DNA of 64,000 nt from Burkholderiaceae bacterium (GTDB lineage Bacteria; Pseudomonadota; Gammaproteobacteria; Burkholderiales; Burkholderiaceae_D), in contig JAOASL010000003.1 in NCBI GenBank assembly GCA_030158675.1, positions 1 to 64,000 on the forward strand. Reading direction: 5' to 3'. Position 1 is the first letter of the stretch, and each line of letters begins with the position of its first letter. The notes beneath the pieces are model-generated. The model saw only the letters and a list, made by a program, of their open reading frames with translations, had not been told where the DNA came from and searched no databases. This document shows positions 54,308 to 63,341 of this stretch, in pieces. The position numbers and the translations under genes were made by a program.

Positions 54308-55282
54308 ATGACAAAAGCAATTCGCTGCTTCAAGAACGGCGGTCCGGAGGTCATGGAATATGTAGATGTCGAAGTCGGCGAGCCGGGTGCAGGCGAGGCG
54401 CGCGTACGCCACCATGCGATCGGCCTGAACTACATCGATGTCTATTTCCGCACCGGCCTGTATCCGCAGCCGCTGCCTGCCGGCATCGGCATGGAAGGCG
54501 CCGGCGTGGTCGAGGCCATCGGTCCGGGCGTGACGGAAGTCAAAGTCGGCGACCGTGTTGCCTATGCCTGTCGTCCGCCGGGCGCGTATGCCGAAGTGCG
54601 TGTGATGCCGGCCGCCAGCCTGGTGACGCTGCCCGACGCGATTGATTTCGAGACCGCTGCGGCGATGATGCTGCAGGGGATGACGGTGCAGTACCTGTTT
54701 CGTCGCACCTACCGCTTGCAGGGCGGTGAAACCATCTTGTTCCATGCAGCCGCCGGTGGCGTGGGCCTGATCGCCTGCCAATGGGCCAAGGCGCTCGGCG
54801 TGACCATGATCGGCACGGTCGGCTCCGACGAGAAGGCGGCGATCGCCAAGGCGCATGGCTGCACGCACACAATCAACTACGCTACGGAAGATGTGGTCGC
54901 CCGCGTGAAGGAAATCACCGGCGGCAAGGGCGTGCCGGTGGTGTATGACTCGATCGGCGCAGATACCTTCATCAAGTCGCTCGACTGCCTGTCACCGCTG
55001 GGCATGATGGTCAGCTTCGGTTCCGCATCGGGGCCGGTGCCGCCGTTCTCGCTGCAGGAACTGGCCGCGCGCGGCTCGTTGTTCATCACCCGTCCGACGC
55101 TGTTCGCGTACACCGCGACCCGCGCTGACCTCGAGGCGACGGCCAACGAGTTGTTCGACCTGGTCGCCAGCGGCAAGATCAAGATCGATATCAACCAGCG
55201 TTATGCGCTGAAGGATGTGCAGCAAGCCCACATCGATCTCGAGTCGCGCAAGACCACCGGTTCGACTATCCTGCTGCCATAA
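54308..55282 (+). CDS. NADPH:quinone oxidoreductase (QorA-like, MDR family)
   Basis: 324 residues. The medium-chain reductase pattern shows GLNYIDVYFRTGLYP and GIGMEGAGVVEAIGPG in the catalytic domain. The cofactor motif is HAAAGGVGLIACQWAKALG, without the zinc-binding cysteines of alcohol dehydrogenases, as in QorA. It reduces quinones with NADPH. It is followed after 20 bases by a small membrane-protein ORF. Confidence 0.9.
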   Translation: MTKAIRCFKNGGPEVMEYVDVEVGEPGAGEARVRHHAIGLNYIDVYFRTGLYPQPLPAGIGMEGAGVVEAIGPGVTEVKVGDRVAYACRPPGAYAEVRVMPAASLVTLPDAIDFETAAAMMLQGMTVQYLFRRTYRLQGGETILFHAAAGGVGLIACQWAKALGVTMIGTVGSDEKAAIAKAHGCTHTINYATEDVVARVKEITGGKGVPVVYDSIGADTFIKSLDCLSPLGMMVSFGSASGPVPPFSLQELAARGSLFITRPTLFAYTATRADLEATANELFDLVASGKIKIDINQRYALKDVQQAHIDLESRKTTGSTILLP

Positions 55283-55302
55283 CCGGATATCCGGAGCTAC
55301 TG

Positions 55303-55461
55303 ATGACCAGCCCGCACGATGACAATCCCATGCAGCACCCGGACGAACAGCCGGTCGGCTCGGACAAGGGCCCGCAATTCGGCAAGTTGCTTGTCGTACT
55401 GGCGCTCGCCGTGATGCTGATGGGTGTCATCGTCTGGGTATCGGTCGAGGTGGTTACCTGA
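55303..55461 (+). CDS. 52-residue single-pass membrane protein
   Basis: The ORF is too short for the track. ATG at 55303 follows GGAG by seven bases. The first 29 residues are polar and acidic (MTSPHDDNPMQHPDEQPVGS), then one hydrophobic helix (about 30-50: LLVVLALAVMLMGVIVWVSV) reaches nearly to the end. No family recognised. The position 20 bases after qorA suggests the same transcript. Confidence 0.6.
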   Translation: MTSPHDDNPMQHPDEQPVGSDKGPQFGKLLVVLALAVMLMGVIVWVSVEVVT

Positions 55462-55522
55462 TGCCAGCGGCGCAGGCTAATTCGCTCCGTTCCCTGTCCT
55501 GGCTCAGGCATTGCAGCGCTGT

Positions 55523-56182
55523 TCAGCGCTTCATTTTCATCTCGATCACGCGCGGCGTGCCATTCGGTCCGGGAAAATCACGGAACGCGGCCTCGGTCAG
55601 ATAGGGCATCACCTCCACCAGACTGCCCGTTTCGCCGGAACTGCGCACGCTCACGTCATACCAGGCCTGCTGGCTGGCGGCATCGATGATTTTCACTTTC
55701 AGCTCACGGTCGAACGCCGTGAAGCGCCGTTCCTGCTGCTGTGCGACCGGTAGCGCGGGCCACATCGGACCGTAGGACGGATAGCCATAACCCGGCCATC
55801 CCCAATACGGCCGGTAAAAGCCGGAGCCATGCCAGGGTGTACCTAACCAGGGATCAATCAGCACCGTCTCGATCACGCGTACGTCGCGCGCCTTGATACT
55901 GTAGTCGACACGTACCGCGAGCTGCGCCGGCTGGCCTGCTGCAGGGTCGCGCAGACCCAGCCGCAACAGCTGCAGCCGGACCAGATTTTCATGGTGCTGC
56001 CGCTCGAGGTCCTGCGCTTCGCCCGACCGGTGCGTAAACGCGAAGCTGCGCCCGCCGGCGTCGGCCGGCCACTGTTGGAATGAGGTGACTTCCGAACGTA
56101 TCGTCGACGCGCAGCCGGACACTAGCAGCGGCAGTGCAGCTAGGCAGAGCAGCAGGAAATTTTTGCAGGTTCGCATACGCAT
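55523..56182 (-). CDS. DUF4136-type outer-membrane lipoprotein
   Basis: 219 residues from the ATG at 56182; ATGs at 56203 and 56176 are also possible. The lipoprotein signal ends in LPLLVSGCAS, so the Cys is lipidated. The mature part has FQQWPADAGGRSFAFTH, a Pro/Tyr/Gly/Trp-rich loop (GFYRPYWGWPGYGYPSYG) and the terminal block VMPYLTEAAFRDFPGPNG, all typical of DUF4136 proteins. Probably in the periplasm or outer membrane. Divergent from pepN. Confidence 0.82.
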   Translation of the reverse strand: MRMRTCKNFLLLCLAALPLLVSGCASTIRSEVTSFQQWPADAGGRSFAFTHRSGEAQDLERQHHENLVRLQLLRLGLRDPAAGQPAQLAVRVDYSIKARDVRVIETVLIDPWLGTPWHGSGFYRPYWGWPGYGYPSYGPMWPALPVAQQQERRFTAFDRELKVKIIDAASQQAWYDVSVRSSGETGSLVEVMPYLTEAAFRDFPGPNGTPRVIEMKMKR

Positions 56183-56212
56183 TCCAAGCCCGAAACAGAA
56201 CATGCAGTGATC

Positions 56213-56240
56213 TTACCGCGATGTCGCAGCTTGATAGAAT
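56213..56240 (+). promoter_or_regulatory. probable pepN promoter
   Basis: TTACCG (56213-56218) and TAGAAT (56235-56240) are 16 bases apart, and transcription would begin about 56247. That places the promoter after the ATG at 56221 and supports the ATG at 56278 as the true pepN start. Confidence 0.5.
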
Positions 56241-56277
56241 GCCGGCTTCACGCACTCACACTTTGTCACAAGTCCCT

Positions 56278-58962
56278 ATGCGTACAACCTCCGCTCCCTC
56301 CATACATCGGCTCGACTACGCGCCGCCCGCCTATCTGGTCGACACCATTGATCTCGGTTTTGACCTCGACCCCGCCGCCACACGGATTGCGGCACGCAGC
56401 ACGCTGCGTCGCAATCCGGACAGCACGCAGCGTGAGCTGGTGCTGCATGGCGAGGAACTGGAACTGGCAGCCATCCGCATCAACGGCAAGGCGCTGTCGA
56501 AACGACAGTACCTGCTGCAGCCGGGCCGGCTGGTGGTGCCGCATGCGCCGGACGAGTTGACGCTGGAGATCGAGACGGTCATCCGCCCGGACCGGAATAG
56601 CTCGCTGATGGGGCTCTACGTGTCGAACGGGAATTTCTTCACGCAGTGTGAAGCCGAGGGTTTCCGCAAGATCACGTTCTTCCCCGACCGTCCGGACGTG
56701 ATGGCGAAGTACCGAGTGATGCTGCGCGCGGACAAGGCGCAGTATCCGGTGCTGCTGTCCAACGGCAATCTGGTCGAGCAGGGCGACCTCGGCGACGGCC
56801 GTCACTATGCGTTGTGGGAAGACCCGTTCAGGAAGCCGTCGTATCTGTTCGCGCTGGTGGCTGGCCGACTGGTCTGCGAGGAGCAGACGATCACGCGCAA
56901 ATCCGGCCGCGACGCGCTACTGCAGGTCTGGGTGGAGGACGGCAATCTGGACAAGACCGCGCATGCGATGGAATCACTGGTCCGCAGTATCCGTTGGGAC
57001 GAACAGCGCTTCGGGCTGGAGCTTGACCTCGACCGCTTCATGATCGTTGCCGTTGGCGACTTCAACATGGGCGCGATGGAGAACAAGGGCCTGAACATCT
57101 TCAACACCAAGTACGTGCTGGCGAATCCGCGCATTGCGACCGATGCGGACTACGCCGGCATCGAGTCGGTGGTCGCGCATGAATACTTCCATAACTGGAC
57201 CGGCAACCGCGTCACCTGCCGCGACTGGTTCCAGCTGTCGCTGAAGGAAGGCCTGACGGTATTCCGCGACCAGGAATTCTCGGCTGACATGATGGGCAGC
57301 GACAGCGGCCGCGCGGTCAGGCGCATCGAGGACGTGCGTGTGCTGCGCGCCGCGCAATTCCCGGAGGACGGCGGCCCGATGTCGCATCCGGTGCGGCCCG
57401 ATGCCTATGTCGAGATCAACAATTTCTATACGTTGACCATCTACGAGAAGGGCGCCGAGGTGGTGCGGATGTATCAGACCTTGCTCGGCCGCGAGGGCTT
57501 TCGGCAGGGCATGGATCTGTACTTCGCCCGGCATGACGGGCAGGCCGTTACCTGCGACGACTTCCGTGCGGCGATGGCCGATGCGAATGGCCGCGACCTG
57601 TCGCAGTTCGAGCGCTGGTACAGCCAGGCCGGTACACCGCGTGTGACGGTACGCTCGGATTTTGACCAGGTTGCCGGCACCTATACGCTCGAGATGACAC
57701 AGTCCTGCCCGGCCACGCCGGGGCAGGCCGACAAGCTGCCGACGCATATCCCGGTGGCCGTCGGCTTGCTCGACGCGTACGGCGCCGACCTGCCGCTACA
57801 GCTGGCCAGCGCCGGTGCGCCGGATGAGGTCGAGGTGCATACGGTGCCGACAACGCGGGTGCTCGAACTGACCGAGCCGACGCAGCGCTTTACCTTCGTC
57901 GGGCTGGAGCACCGACCGGTGCCTTCGCTGCTGCGCAATTTCTCAGCGCCGGTGATTCTCGACTATGACTACACGGATGGCGAGCTGGCGTTCCTGCTGG
58001 CGCATGACAGCGATCCGTTCAATCGCTGGGAGGCTGGGCAGCGGCTGGCGACGCGCCGGCTGCTGGCGCTGGCCGCCGCCGGCGTCGCGGCAGACCGCGT
58101 GTATGCGACGACCGAAGAGGACACACTGATCGCCGAGGCGTTGAGGACGCTGCTGCGCGACGCCACGCTGGACCCGGCGTTCCGCGATCTCGCGCTGACG
58201 CTGCCATCCGAAGGCACGCTGGCCGAACAGGCCGCGGCGATCGATCCCCAGGCAATCCACCGGGCGCGCCGCGCGCTACGGCGCTATCTGGCGCATGCGC
58301 TGCGCAGCGACCTGCTCGATGCTTATCATGCGAACCACGTCGCCGGTGCCTACCGCGCAGATCCCGAGCATGCGGGCCGGCGCGCGCTACGCAACACCGC
58401 ACTCGGCTATCTGGCCGCACTGGGCGACGACACCGTCCAGACCTTGATGCGCGCACAGCTTGGAAGCGCCGCCAACATGACCGATCGCATCGCTGCGTTG
58501 TCGGCGATGGTTCACCATGGCGCCGCCGGCATTGCCGACGCGCTGCAGCAGTTCTACGCCGACTTTGTCGACGAGGCGCTGGTGATCGACAAGTGGTTCA
58601 CGCTGCAGGCGACTGCGCCTGACACCACCGTCGCACGAGTGCGCGAGTTGATGACGCATCCGGCCTTCACGCTGAAGAATCCGAACCGCGCGCGCAGTCT
58701 GCTGTTCGCGTTCTGCAACAGCAATCCGGCGCAGTTTCACGCGCCCGACGGCAGTGGCCATGCGTTCTGGGCTGAGCAGGTGATCGCGCTCGATGCGATC
58801 AACCCGCAGGTGGCCGCACGACTGGCGCGTGCGCTTGATCGCTGGCGCAAATACGTGCCGGCGCTGCAGCCCGGCATGAAGGCGGCACTCGAGCGGGTTG
58901 CCGGCACGAAGACACTGTCGAATGATGTCGCCGAGGTGATCGGCAAGGCGCTGGCGGACTGA
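56278..58962 (+). CDS. pepN: aminopeptidase N (M1 family)
   Basis: 894 residues from ATG 56278 ([20 protein letters not shown]), chosen over upstream starts for the promoter position and the family N-terminus. The exopeptidase motif is [11 protein letters not shown] and the zinc site is [20 protein letters not shown] with the later Glu. The long helical C-terminal domain continues to VIGKALAD. It removes N-terminal residues from peptides in the cytoplasm. It is followed 56 bases later by fbp. Confidence 0.96.
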   Translation: MRTTSAPSIHRLDYAPPAYLVDTIDLGFDLDPAATRIAARSTLRRNPDSTQRELVLHGEELELAAIRINGKALSKRQYLLQPGRLVVPHAPDELTLEIETVIRPDRNSSLMGLYVSNGNFFTQCEAEGFRKITFFPDRPDVMAKYRVMLRADKAQYPVLLSNGNLVEQGDLGDGRHYALWEDPFRKPSYLFALVAGRLVCEEQTITRKSGRDALLQVWVEDGNLDKTAHAMESLVRSIRWDEQRFGLELDLDRFMIVAVGDFNMGAMENKGLNIFNTKYVLANPRIATDADYAGIESVVAHEYFHNWTGNRVTCRDWFQLSLKEGLTVFRDQEFSADMMGSDSGRAVRRIEDVRVLRAAQFPEDGGPMSHPVRPDAYVEINNFYTLTIYEKGAEVVRMYQTLLGREGFRQGMDLYFARHDGQAVTCDDFRAAMADANGRDLSQFERWYSQAGTPRVTVRSDFDQVAGTYTLEMTQSCPATPGQADKLPTHIPVAVGLLDAYGADLPLQLASAGAPDEVEVHTVPTTRVLELTEPTQRFTFVGLEHRPVPSLLRNFSAPVILDYDYTDGELAFLLAHDSDPFNRWEAGQRLATRRLLALAAAGVAADRVYATTEEDTLIAEALRTLLRDATLDPAFRDLALTLPSEGTLAEQAAAIDPQAIHRARRALRRYLAHALRSDLLDAYHANHVAGAYRADPEHAGRRALRNTALGYLAALGDDTVQTLMRAQLGSAANMTDRIAALSAMVHHGAAGIADALQQFYADFVDEALVIDKWFTLQATAPDTTVARVRELMTHPAFTLKNPNRARSLLFAFCNSNPAQFHAPDGSGHAFWAEQVIALDAINPQVAARLARALDRWRKYVPALQPGMKAALERVAGTKTLSNDVAEVIGKALAD

Positions 58963-59018
58963 CTGGTCGGCTGCGCCGAACGCAATTTCACAGAATTTAT
59001 ATCACCACAGGGAAATCT

Positions 59019-60023
59019 ATGAAACGCATCAGCCTGACGCAGCACCTGATCGAGGAGCAGCGGCTGAATAGCACCATCCCGGCCGAACTTCGTTTGTTGA
59101 TCGAAGTGGTCGCACGTGCCTGCAAGACCATCAGCCATGCAGTCGGCAAGGGCGCGCTCGGCGATGTGCTCGGCGCGGCCGGCAGCGAGAATGTGCAGGG
59201 CGAGATCCAGAAGAAGCTCGACATCATCTCCAACGAGATCCTGCTGCAGGCAAATGAATGGGGCGGCCACCTGGCGGCGATGGCATCGGAAGAAATGGAG
59301 ACTATCCATCCGATCCCGAACCGCTACCCGAAGGGCGAGTACATGCTGTTGTTCGATCCGCTCGACGGTTCGTCCAACATCGACGTCAATGTCACGATCG
59401 GTACTATCTTCTCGGTGCTGAAGGCACCTGAGGGCATGACCGAGCCGACCGAGCAGGACTTCCTGCAGCCGGGCACGAAGCAGGTCGCGGCAGGCTATGC
59501 GGTATACGGCCCGCAGACGGTACTGGTGCTCACCACCGGCAATGGCGTGAACTGCTTTACGCTGGATCGCGAGATGGGTTCGTGGGTGATGACCCAGCGT
59601 GGCATCCGCATTCCCGAAGACACAGCCGAATACGCAATCAACGCATCGAACTCGCGCCACTGGTTCCCGCCGGTCAAGCGCTATGTCAATGAACTGGAGG
59701 CCGGCAAGGCCGGAGCGCGCGGCAAGAATTTCAACATGCGCTGGATCGCATCAATGGTGGCCGACGTGCACCGTATCCTGACGCGTGGCGGCATCTTCAT
59801 GTATCCCGCCGACGCGCGCGATCCCGACAAACCGGGCAAGCTGCGCCTGATGTACGAGGCCAATCCGATGTCCCTGCTCGTCGAGCAGGCGGGCGGTGCG
59901 GCCACCAATGGAACGACCCGTATCCTTGACATCCAGCCGCACACCTTGCACCAGCGTGTTGCGGTGTTTCTCGGCTCGAAGAACGAGGTCGAGCGCGTTA
60001 CCGGCTACCATCGCGAGCAGTAA
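59019..60023 (+). CDS. fbp: fructose-1,6-bisphosphatase class 1
   Basis: 334 residues, standard length. The active site has [20 protein letters not shown], with TFLQPG-type [20 protein letters not shown] following and [20 protein letters not shown] near the C-terminus. It dephosphorylates fructose-1,6-bisphosphate in gluconeogenesis. ATG 59019 comes after CAGGGAAA. It probably has its own or the pepN promoter. Confidence 0.97.
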   Translation: MKRISLTQHLIEEQRLNSTIPAELRLLIEVVARACKTISHAVGKGALGDVLGAAGSENVQGEIQKKLDIISNEILLQANEWGGHLAAMASEEMETIHPIPNRYPKGEYMLLFDPLDGSSNIDVNVTIGTIFSVLKAPEGMTEPTEQDFLQPGTKQVAAGYAVYGPQTVLVLTTGNGVNCFTLDREMGSWVMTQRGIRIPEDTAEYAINASNSRHWFPPVKRYVNELEAGKAGARGKNFNMRWIASMVADVHRILTRGGIFMYPADARDPDKPGKLRLMYEANPMSLLVEQAGGAATNGTTRILDIQPHTLHQRVAVFLGSKNEVERVTGYHREQ

Positions 60024-60109
60024 TCCGGGGCGCAAGGAAATTTGCTGTTCGGGTATGATTTTTTGCTATAATCTCGCGCTTCGCCGGTGACACTAGCTTA
60101 TCGGCACGT

Positions 60110-60185
60110 GCCGGCATAGCTCAGTTGGTAGAGCAGCGCATTCGTAATGCGAAGGTCGGGGGTTCGACTCCTCTTGCCGGCACCA
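60110..60185 (+). tRNA. thrT-type: tRNA-Thr (anticodon CGU)
   Basis: 76 bases including an encoded CCA. The acceptor arms GCCGGCA and TGCCGGC pair perfectly, the D-arm is GCTCAGTTGGTAGAGC, the anticodon loop TTCGTAA carries CGT (reads ACG), and the T-arm is GGGGGTTCGACTCCTCT. The core matches enterobacterial tRNA-Thr(CGU) closely. A TATAAT -10 lies at 60067-60072, with no strong -35. Confidence 0.97.
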
Positions 60186-60191
60186 AGCTTC

Positions 60192-60222
60192 AATGGCCTG
60201 AACTCTCAGGCCATTTTCTTTT
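60192..60222 (+). terminator. intrinsic terminator after tRNA-Thr
   Basis: AATGGCCTGA-ACTC-TCAGGCCATT is a perfect 10-bp stem followed by TTCTTTT, seven bases after the encoded CCA. It should end the tRNA transcript before gloA. Confidence 0.85.
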
Positions 60223-60285
60223 GTGGATCGATGGGCGCCGGTTGCCCTTGCGGACGCGTTTTCATTGTCAAGAGGAGTACTCATC

Positions 60286-60822
60286 ATGGCATTCACTACT
60301 GAATCCTATCCTGGTGTCGCCGCTGAACTGCCGCAAGCCGCGCAAGGTTTCGTGCTCAATCATTCGATGCTGCGCGTGAAGAATCCGGCCGTGTCGCTCG
60401 ACTTCTATTCGCGCATCATGGGTATGCGTGTTCTGCGCAAGCTCGATTTCCCGGAAATGAAATTTTCGCTGTATTTTCTGGCGAAGGTCGAAGATCCGTC
60501 GCAGGTCCCCGAAGAGGTGGGCGAGCGCACCGCATGGACATTCAGCCAGCACGGCATTCTCGAGCTGACCCATAACTGGGGTACCGAGAACGATCCTGAA
60601 TTCAAATACCATGACGGCAACGCGCAGCCGCAAGGCTTCGGCCACCTCTGCTTCTCGGTGCCTGACCTGGCGGCAGCGGTCAAATGGTTTGATGAGAACA
60701 ACGTGACGTACGTGAAGCGTCCGGATCAGGGCAAGATGCGCGATGTCGCGTTCATCAAGGACCCGGACGGCTACTGGATTGAGATCGTCCAGCCCAGCCT
60801 GCTGACGCAACTGGGTCGCTGA
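60286..60822 (+). CDS. gloA: lactoylglutathione lyase (glyoxalase I)
   Basis: 178 residues from ATG 60286, with GAGGAG nine bases upstream. Metal ligands fit FVLNHSMLRVKNP (His), GILELTHNWG (Glu), GFGHLCFSVPDL (His) and YWIEIVQPS (Glu). The length and the inserted EDPSQVPEEVGERT place it with the longer, eukaryote-like and Pseudomonas-type zinc enzymes. It converts the methylglyoxal-glutathione adduct to lactoylglutathione. Confidence 0.94.
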   Translation: MAFTTESYPGVAAELPQAAQGFVLNHSMLRVKNPAVSLDFYSRIMGMRVLRKLDFPEMKFSLYFLAKVEDPSQVPEEVGERTAWTFSQHGILELTHNWGTENDPEFKYHDGNAQPQGFGHLCFSVPDLAAAVKWFDENNVTYVKRPDQGKMRDVAFIKDPDGYWIEIVQPSLLTQLGR

Positions 60823-60868
60823 CGCAACGCTACGCCAGCCAGTGGCGGTGGCGGTCGTGCGCTGCCGT

Positions 60869-61519
60869 TCAGTTCGCTGACACGGCCGTCGTTGGCGTCA
60901 GCCCGCGGCTGGAGAGCAGTGCAAGAATGCTGTCGGCGCACGCATCAACCGACAGCGCGGTGGTGTTGACATGCAGATCCGGCTGCGCCGGTGGTTCATA
61001 GCGCGAGTCAATGCCGGTGAAATTCTGCACCAGTCCCTGGCGGGCATTCTTGTACAGCTGTTTCGGGTCGCGCTCTTCGCACACCTGTTTCGGCGTGTCG
61101 ATATAGACCTCGATGAAACGCCCGGCGCCGATCGTCTGACGCGCTTTTTCCCGCATGCCCTGCAGCGGCGAGATCGTCGCAACAATCGCAACCAGGCCGG
61201 CGTCAACGAAAAGCCTTGCCACTTCCGCTACACGGCGCTGATTTTCAGCGCGATCGTCTTCCGAGAATCCCAGGTCACTGTTCAGGCCGGCACGCAGGTT
61301 GTCGCCGTCGAGGATATAACCCTGCCGGCCGATTGCGCGCAGCTTGCGCAGCACGGCCTGAGCGATCGTCGATTTCCCCGCGCCGGAAAGGCCGGTGAAC
61401 CATAGCGCACAGGCCGTGTCGCCACCGTGTGCAGGTTCGTGGGCGGTCGGGAAAATGTTTTTTGGGATCTTGGCGGTGGTCATGAGGGCAAGGCGCCGAC
61501 TTGCAAAGCCGGCATGCAA
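60869..61519 (-). CDS. cysC: adenylylsulfate (APS) kinase CysC
   Basis: 216 residues from 61519; an ATG at 61483 (MTTAKIPKNIF) is an equal or better start. Walker A is WFTGLSGAGKSTIAQAV, with YILDGDNLRAGLNSDLGFSE and FIEVYIDTPKQVCEERDPKQ in the expected order. The N-terminal NIFPTAHEP is like free-standing CysC. It makes PAPS from APS. The cysN/D genes are not adjacent; the divergent neighbour is a sulfotransferase, the usual PAPS consumer. Confidence 0.94.
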   Translation of the reverse strand: MHAGFASRRLALMTTAKIPKNIFPTAHEPAHGGDTACALWFTGLSGAGKSTIAQAVLRKLRAIGRQGYILDGDNLRAGLNSDLGFSEDDRAENQRRVAEVARLFVDAGLVAIVATISPLQGMREKARQTIGAGRFIEVYIDTPKQVCEERDPKQLYKNARQGLVQNFTGIDSRYEPPAQPDLHVNTTALSVDACADSILALLSSRGLTPTTAVSAN

Positions 61520-61621
61520 ATAACTGGAGAATGGAAAAAATCACGGGCCATGCCGCAAAACGCCCGTCAATAGTCTGCCGAAAAAGCCGATATACGTTCT
61601 GTGATCAGCGTCATGTTTCGG

Positions 61622-61651
61622 TTGGTGGCTATGGAGCGCGAATTATATAAT
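61622..61651 (+). promoter_or_regulatory. probable sulfotransferase promoter
   Basis: TTGGTG (61622-61627) and a perfect TATAAT (61646-61651) are 18 bases apart, placing the start of transcription near 61658, about 25 bases before the ATG at 61684. Confidence 0.55.
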
Positions 61652-61683
61652 GCAATGCAAGTAGCACATAAATCTCGCCAACC

Positions 61684-62421
61684 ATGCTCCGCACCCTCTT
61701 CCAAAAGAATTCTCCCCGAGTGGCAGTGATGGGTGCTTTTCGTACCGGAACGAATTACGTTCGCTTTCTGCTCGAAAAAAACTTTGCATGCCGGATCGTG
61801 TACGACGCTTACGGCTGGAAGCATGGCGGCGTACCGGTGCTGACGCGCTATTCCGGCCTGACGTATCCGCCGGTGCCGGTGGTTTACGTGGTCAAGCATC
61901 CGGCGTCCTTCATCACCTCGCTATACGACTATTTCAGGGACGTGAACCGGAACATCCTCGCGCCGACCGAATGGGAAGCCTTCCTGCGCTCGCCGCTGGT
62001 GATCTTCGATTCGAAGGCGGAGAACTCAAGTCAGATGCGTTTCTCCAACCCGGTGCAGTACTGGAATTTCATTTACTGGAACCTGTCGACCTTGCCCGCG
62101 GATCGCTTTCGCTCGGCCGGATTGCGTTATGAGAGCGTGCTCGAGAATCCGAAGGAGGAGATCGACCGGGTAGCAGAGACGCTGGGGCTGAAGCCGAACT
62201 TGGCGCCGTTCTCTATCCCGGAAGGCAAGCTGGCGCGACTGAATGACCGGCAGCGTTTCGAGCCGCAAAAGGCCGTGACTGATGAAACCTTCAATTCGGT
62301 TTTGTATCGCGACAATAGTTACCTGCGCCGCTACTCTGCATCCGATCTGGATTTTCTGCGTGCTGAATTGGACCCGCAGCTGATGGCGCGCTTCAATTAC
62401 GAGATCAGCGACGCCAGCTGA
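61684..62421 (+). CDS. sulfotransferase-like protein
   Basis: 245 residues. The PAPS 5'-phosphosulfate loop reads VMGAFRTGTNYVRFLLEK near residue 15, and the 3'-phosphate region reads YVVKHPASFITSLYDYFRD near residue 75. A later LRYESVLENPKEEIDRVAET matches the LRYEDL-type block of sulfotransferases. No membrane anchor is seen. With the divergent cysC gene the two would make and use PAPS to sulfate a glycan, lipid or small molecule (inference). It overlaps the end of the convergent cysB gene by 17 bases. Confidence 0.82.
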   Translation: MLRTLFQKNSPRVAVMGAFRTGTNYVRFLLEKNFACRIVYDAYGWKHGGVPVLTRYSGLTYPPVPVVYVVKHPASFITSLYDYFRDVNRNILAPTEWEAFLRSPLVIFDSKAENSSQMRFSNPVQYWNFIYWNLSTLPADRFRSAGLRYESVLENPKEEIDRVAETLGLKPNLAPFSIPEGKLARLNDRQRFEPQKAVTDETFNSVLYRDNSYLRRYSASDLDFLRAELDPQLMARFNYEISDAS

Positions 62422-63328
62422 CCGCTGCCGATAATTCGTCCAGTGACAGTTTCGGCGCCAGCTGCCGAATGAAGTCGATCGCATACTCGCGCAGGAAAGC
62501 GCCGCGCCGCACCGCAACGCGCGTGACGTTCGAGGCGAACAGATGATTCGCGCGAATAGTCTGCAGGCCGGGCGACAGTTGCTCGACGGCCATCGAGGCG
62601 ACGATGCCCACGCCCAGTCCCATCGTCACGTATTGCTGGATGACGTCGGAGTCCATTGCCGTCAGCACGACATCGGGCGTCAGCTGACGTAAGTCAAACG
62701 CCTCATCGATATGGCTGCGGCCGGTGAAGCCCTGGTCATAGGTGATCAGCGGATGATCGGCCAGGTGTTCCAGGGTCACTTCCTTCAGCGCCAGCAGCGG
62801 ATGCCTGTCCGGCACCACGATCGCGTGATGCCATTCATAGCAGGGAAAAGACACCAGTCCGTCGAAGCGCGACAGGCCTTCGGTTGCGATGCCGATGTCG
62901 GCCTTGCCCGACAACACCCATTCGGCGATGTGTTCAGGAGCGCTCTGCTGCAGTGCGATCCGCACGTCCGGAAACGCGGAACGGAATTGCTGTACTGCCT
63001 TCGGCAGGACATAACGCGTTTGCGTGTGCGTGGCCGCGATCGACAGCGTGCCGGTGGTTTTGCCCGAATACGTCTCGCCGGCGCGCTGCAGGTTTTCTGC
63101 TTCAAGCAGCAAGCGCTCGACGATATGCAGCACTTCCTTGCCGGGCTCGGTCAGTCCGGTCAGCCGTTTGCCGTTGCGCTCGAAGATATCAATGCCCAGC
63201 TCGTCCTCAAGCTCGCGGATCTGCCGGCTCACGCCCGGCTGCGAGGTGAACAGTGCATGGGCGACTTCGGTCAGGTTGTAGCCGCGTCGCGCTGCCTCGC
63301 GCACGGATTTCAATTGCTGGAAATTCAT
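62405..63328 (-). CDS. cysB: CysB-type LysR transcription regulator
   Basis: 307 residues from ATG 63328; the ORF-track start extends into cysA. The HTH is MNFQQLKSVREAARRGYNLT followed by FTSQPGVSRQIRELEDELGI, a near match to CysB/Cbl. The effector domain has LSIAATHTQTRYVLP and ITYDQGFTGRSHIDEAF. CysB activates sulfate-assimilation genes under sulfur limitation in response to N- or O-acetylserine. It is 13 bases downstream of cysA on the same strand, the usual cysTWA-cysB order of Burkholderiales. Confidence 0.93.
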   Translation of the reverse strand: MNFQQLKSVREAARRGYNLTEVAHALFTSQPGVSRQIRELEDELGIDIFERNGKRLTGLTEPGKEVLHIVERLLLEAENLQRAGETYSGKTTGTLSIAATHTQTRYVLPKAVQQFRSAFPDVRIALQQSAPEHIAEWVLSGKADIGIATEGLSRFDGLVSFPCYEWHHAIVVPDRHPLLALKEVTLEHLADHPLITYDQGFTGRSHIDEAFDLRQLTPDVVLTAMDSDVIQQYVTMGLGVGIVASMAVEQLSPGLQTIRANHLFASNVTRVAVRRGAFLREYAIDFIRQLAPKLSLDELSAAVSWRR

Positions 63329-63341
63329 CGTGTTCTTTCGC

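Noticed and set aside
60110-60290. tRNA-Thr as an integration site
   Set aside because: No integrase, direct repeat of the tRNA 3' end or mobile genes follow; a terminator and gloA come directly after.
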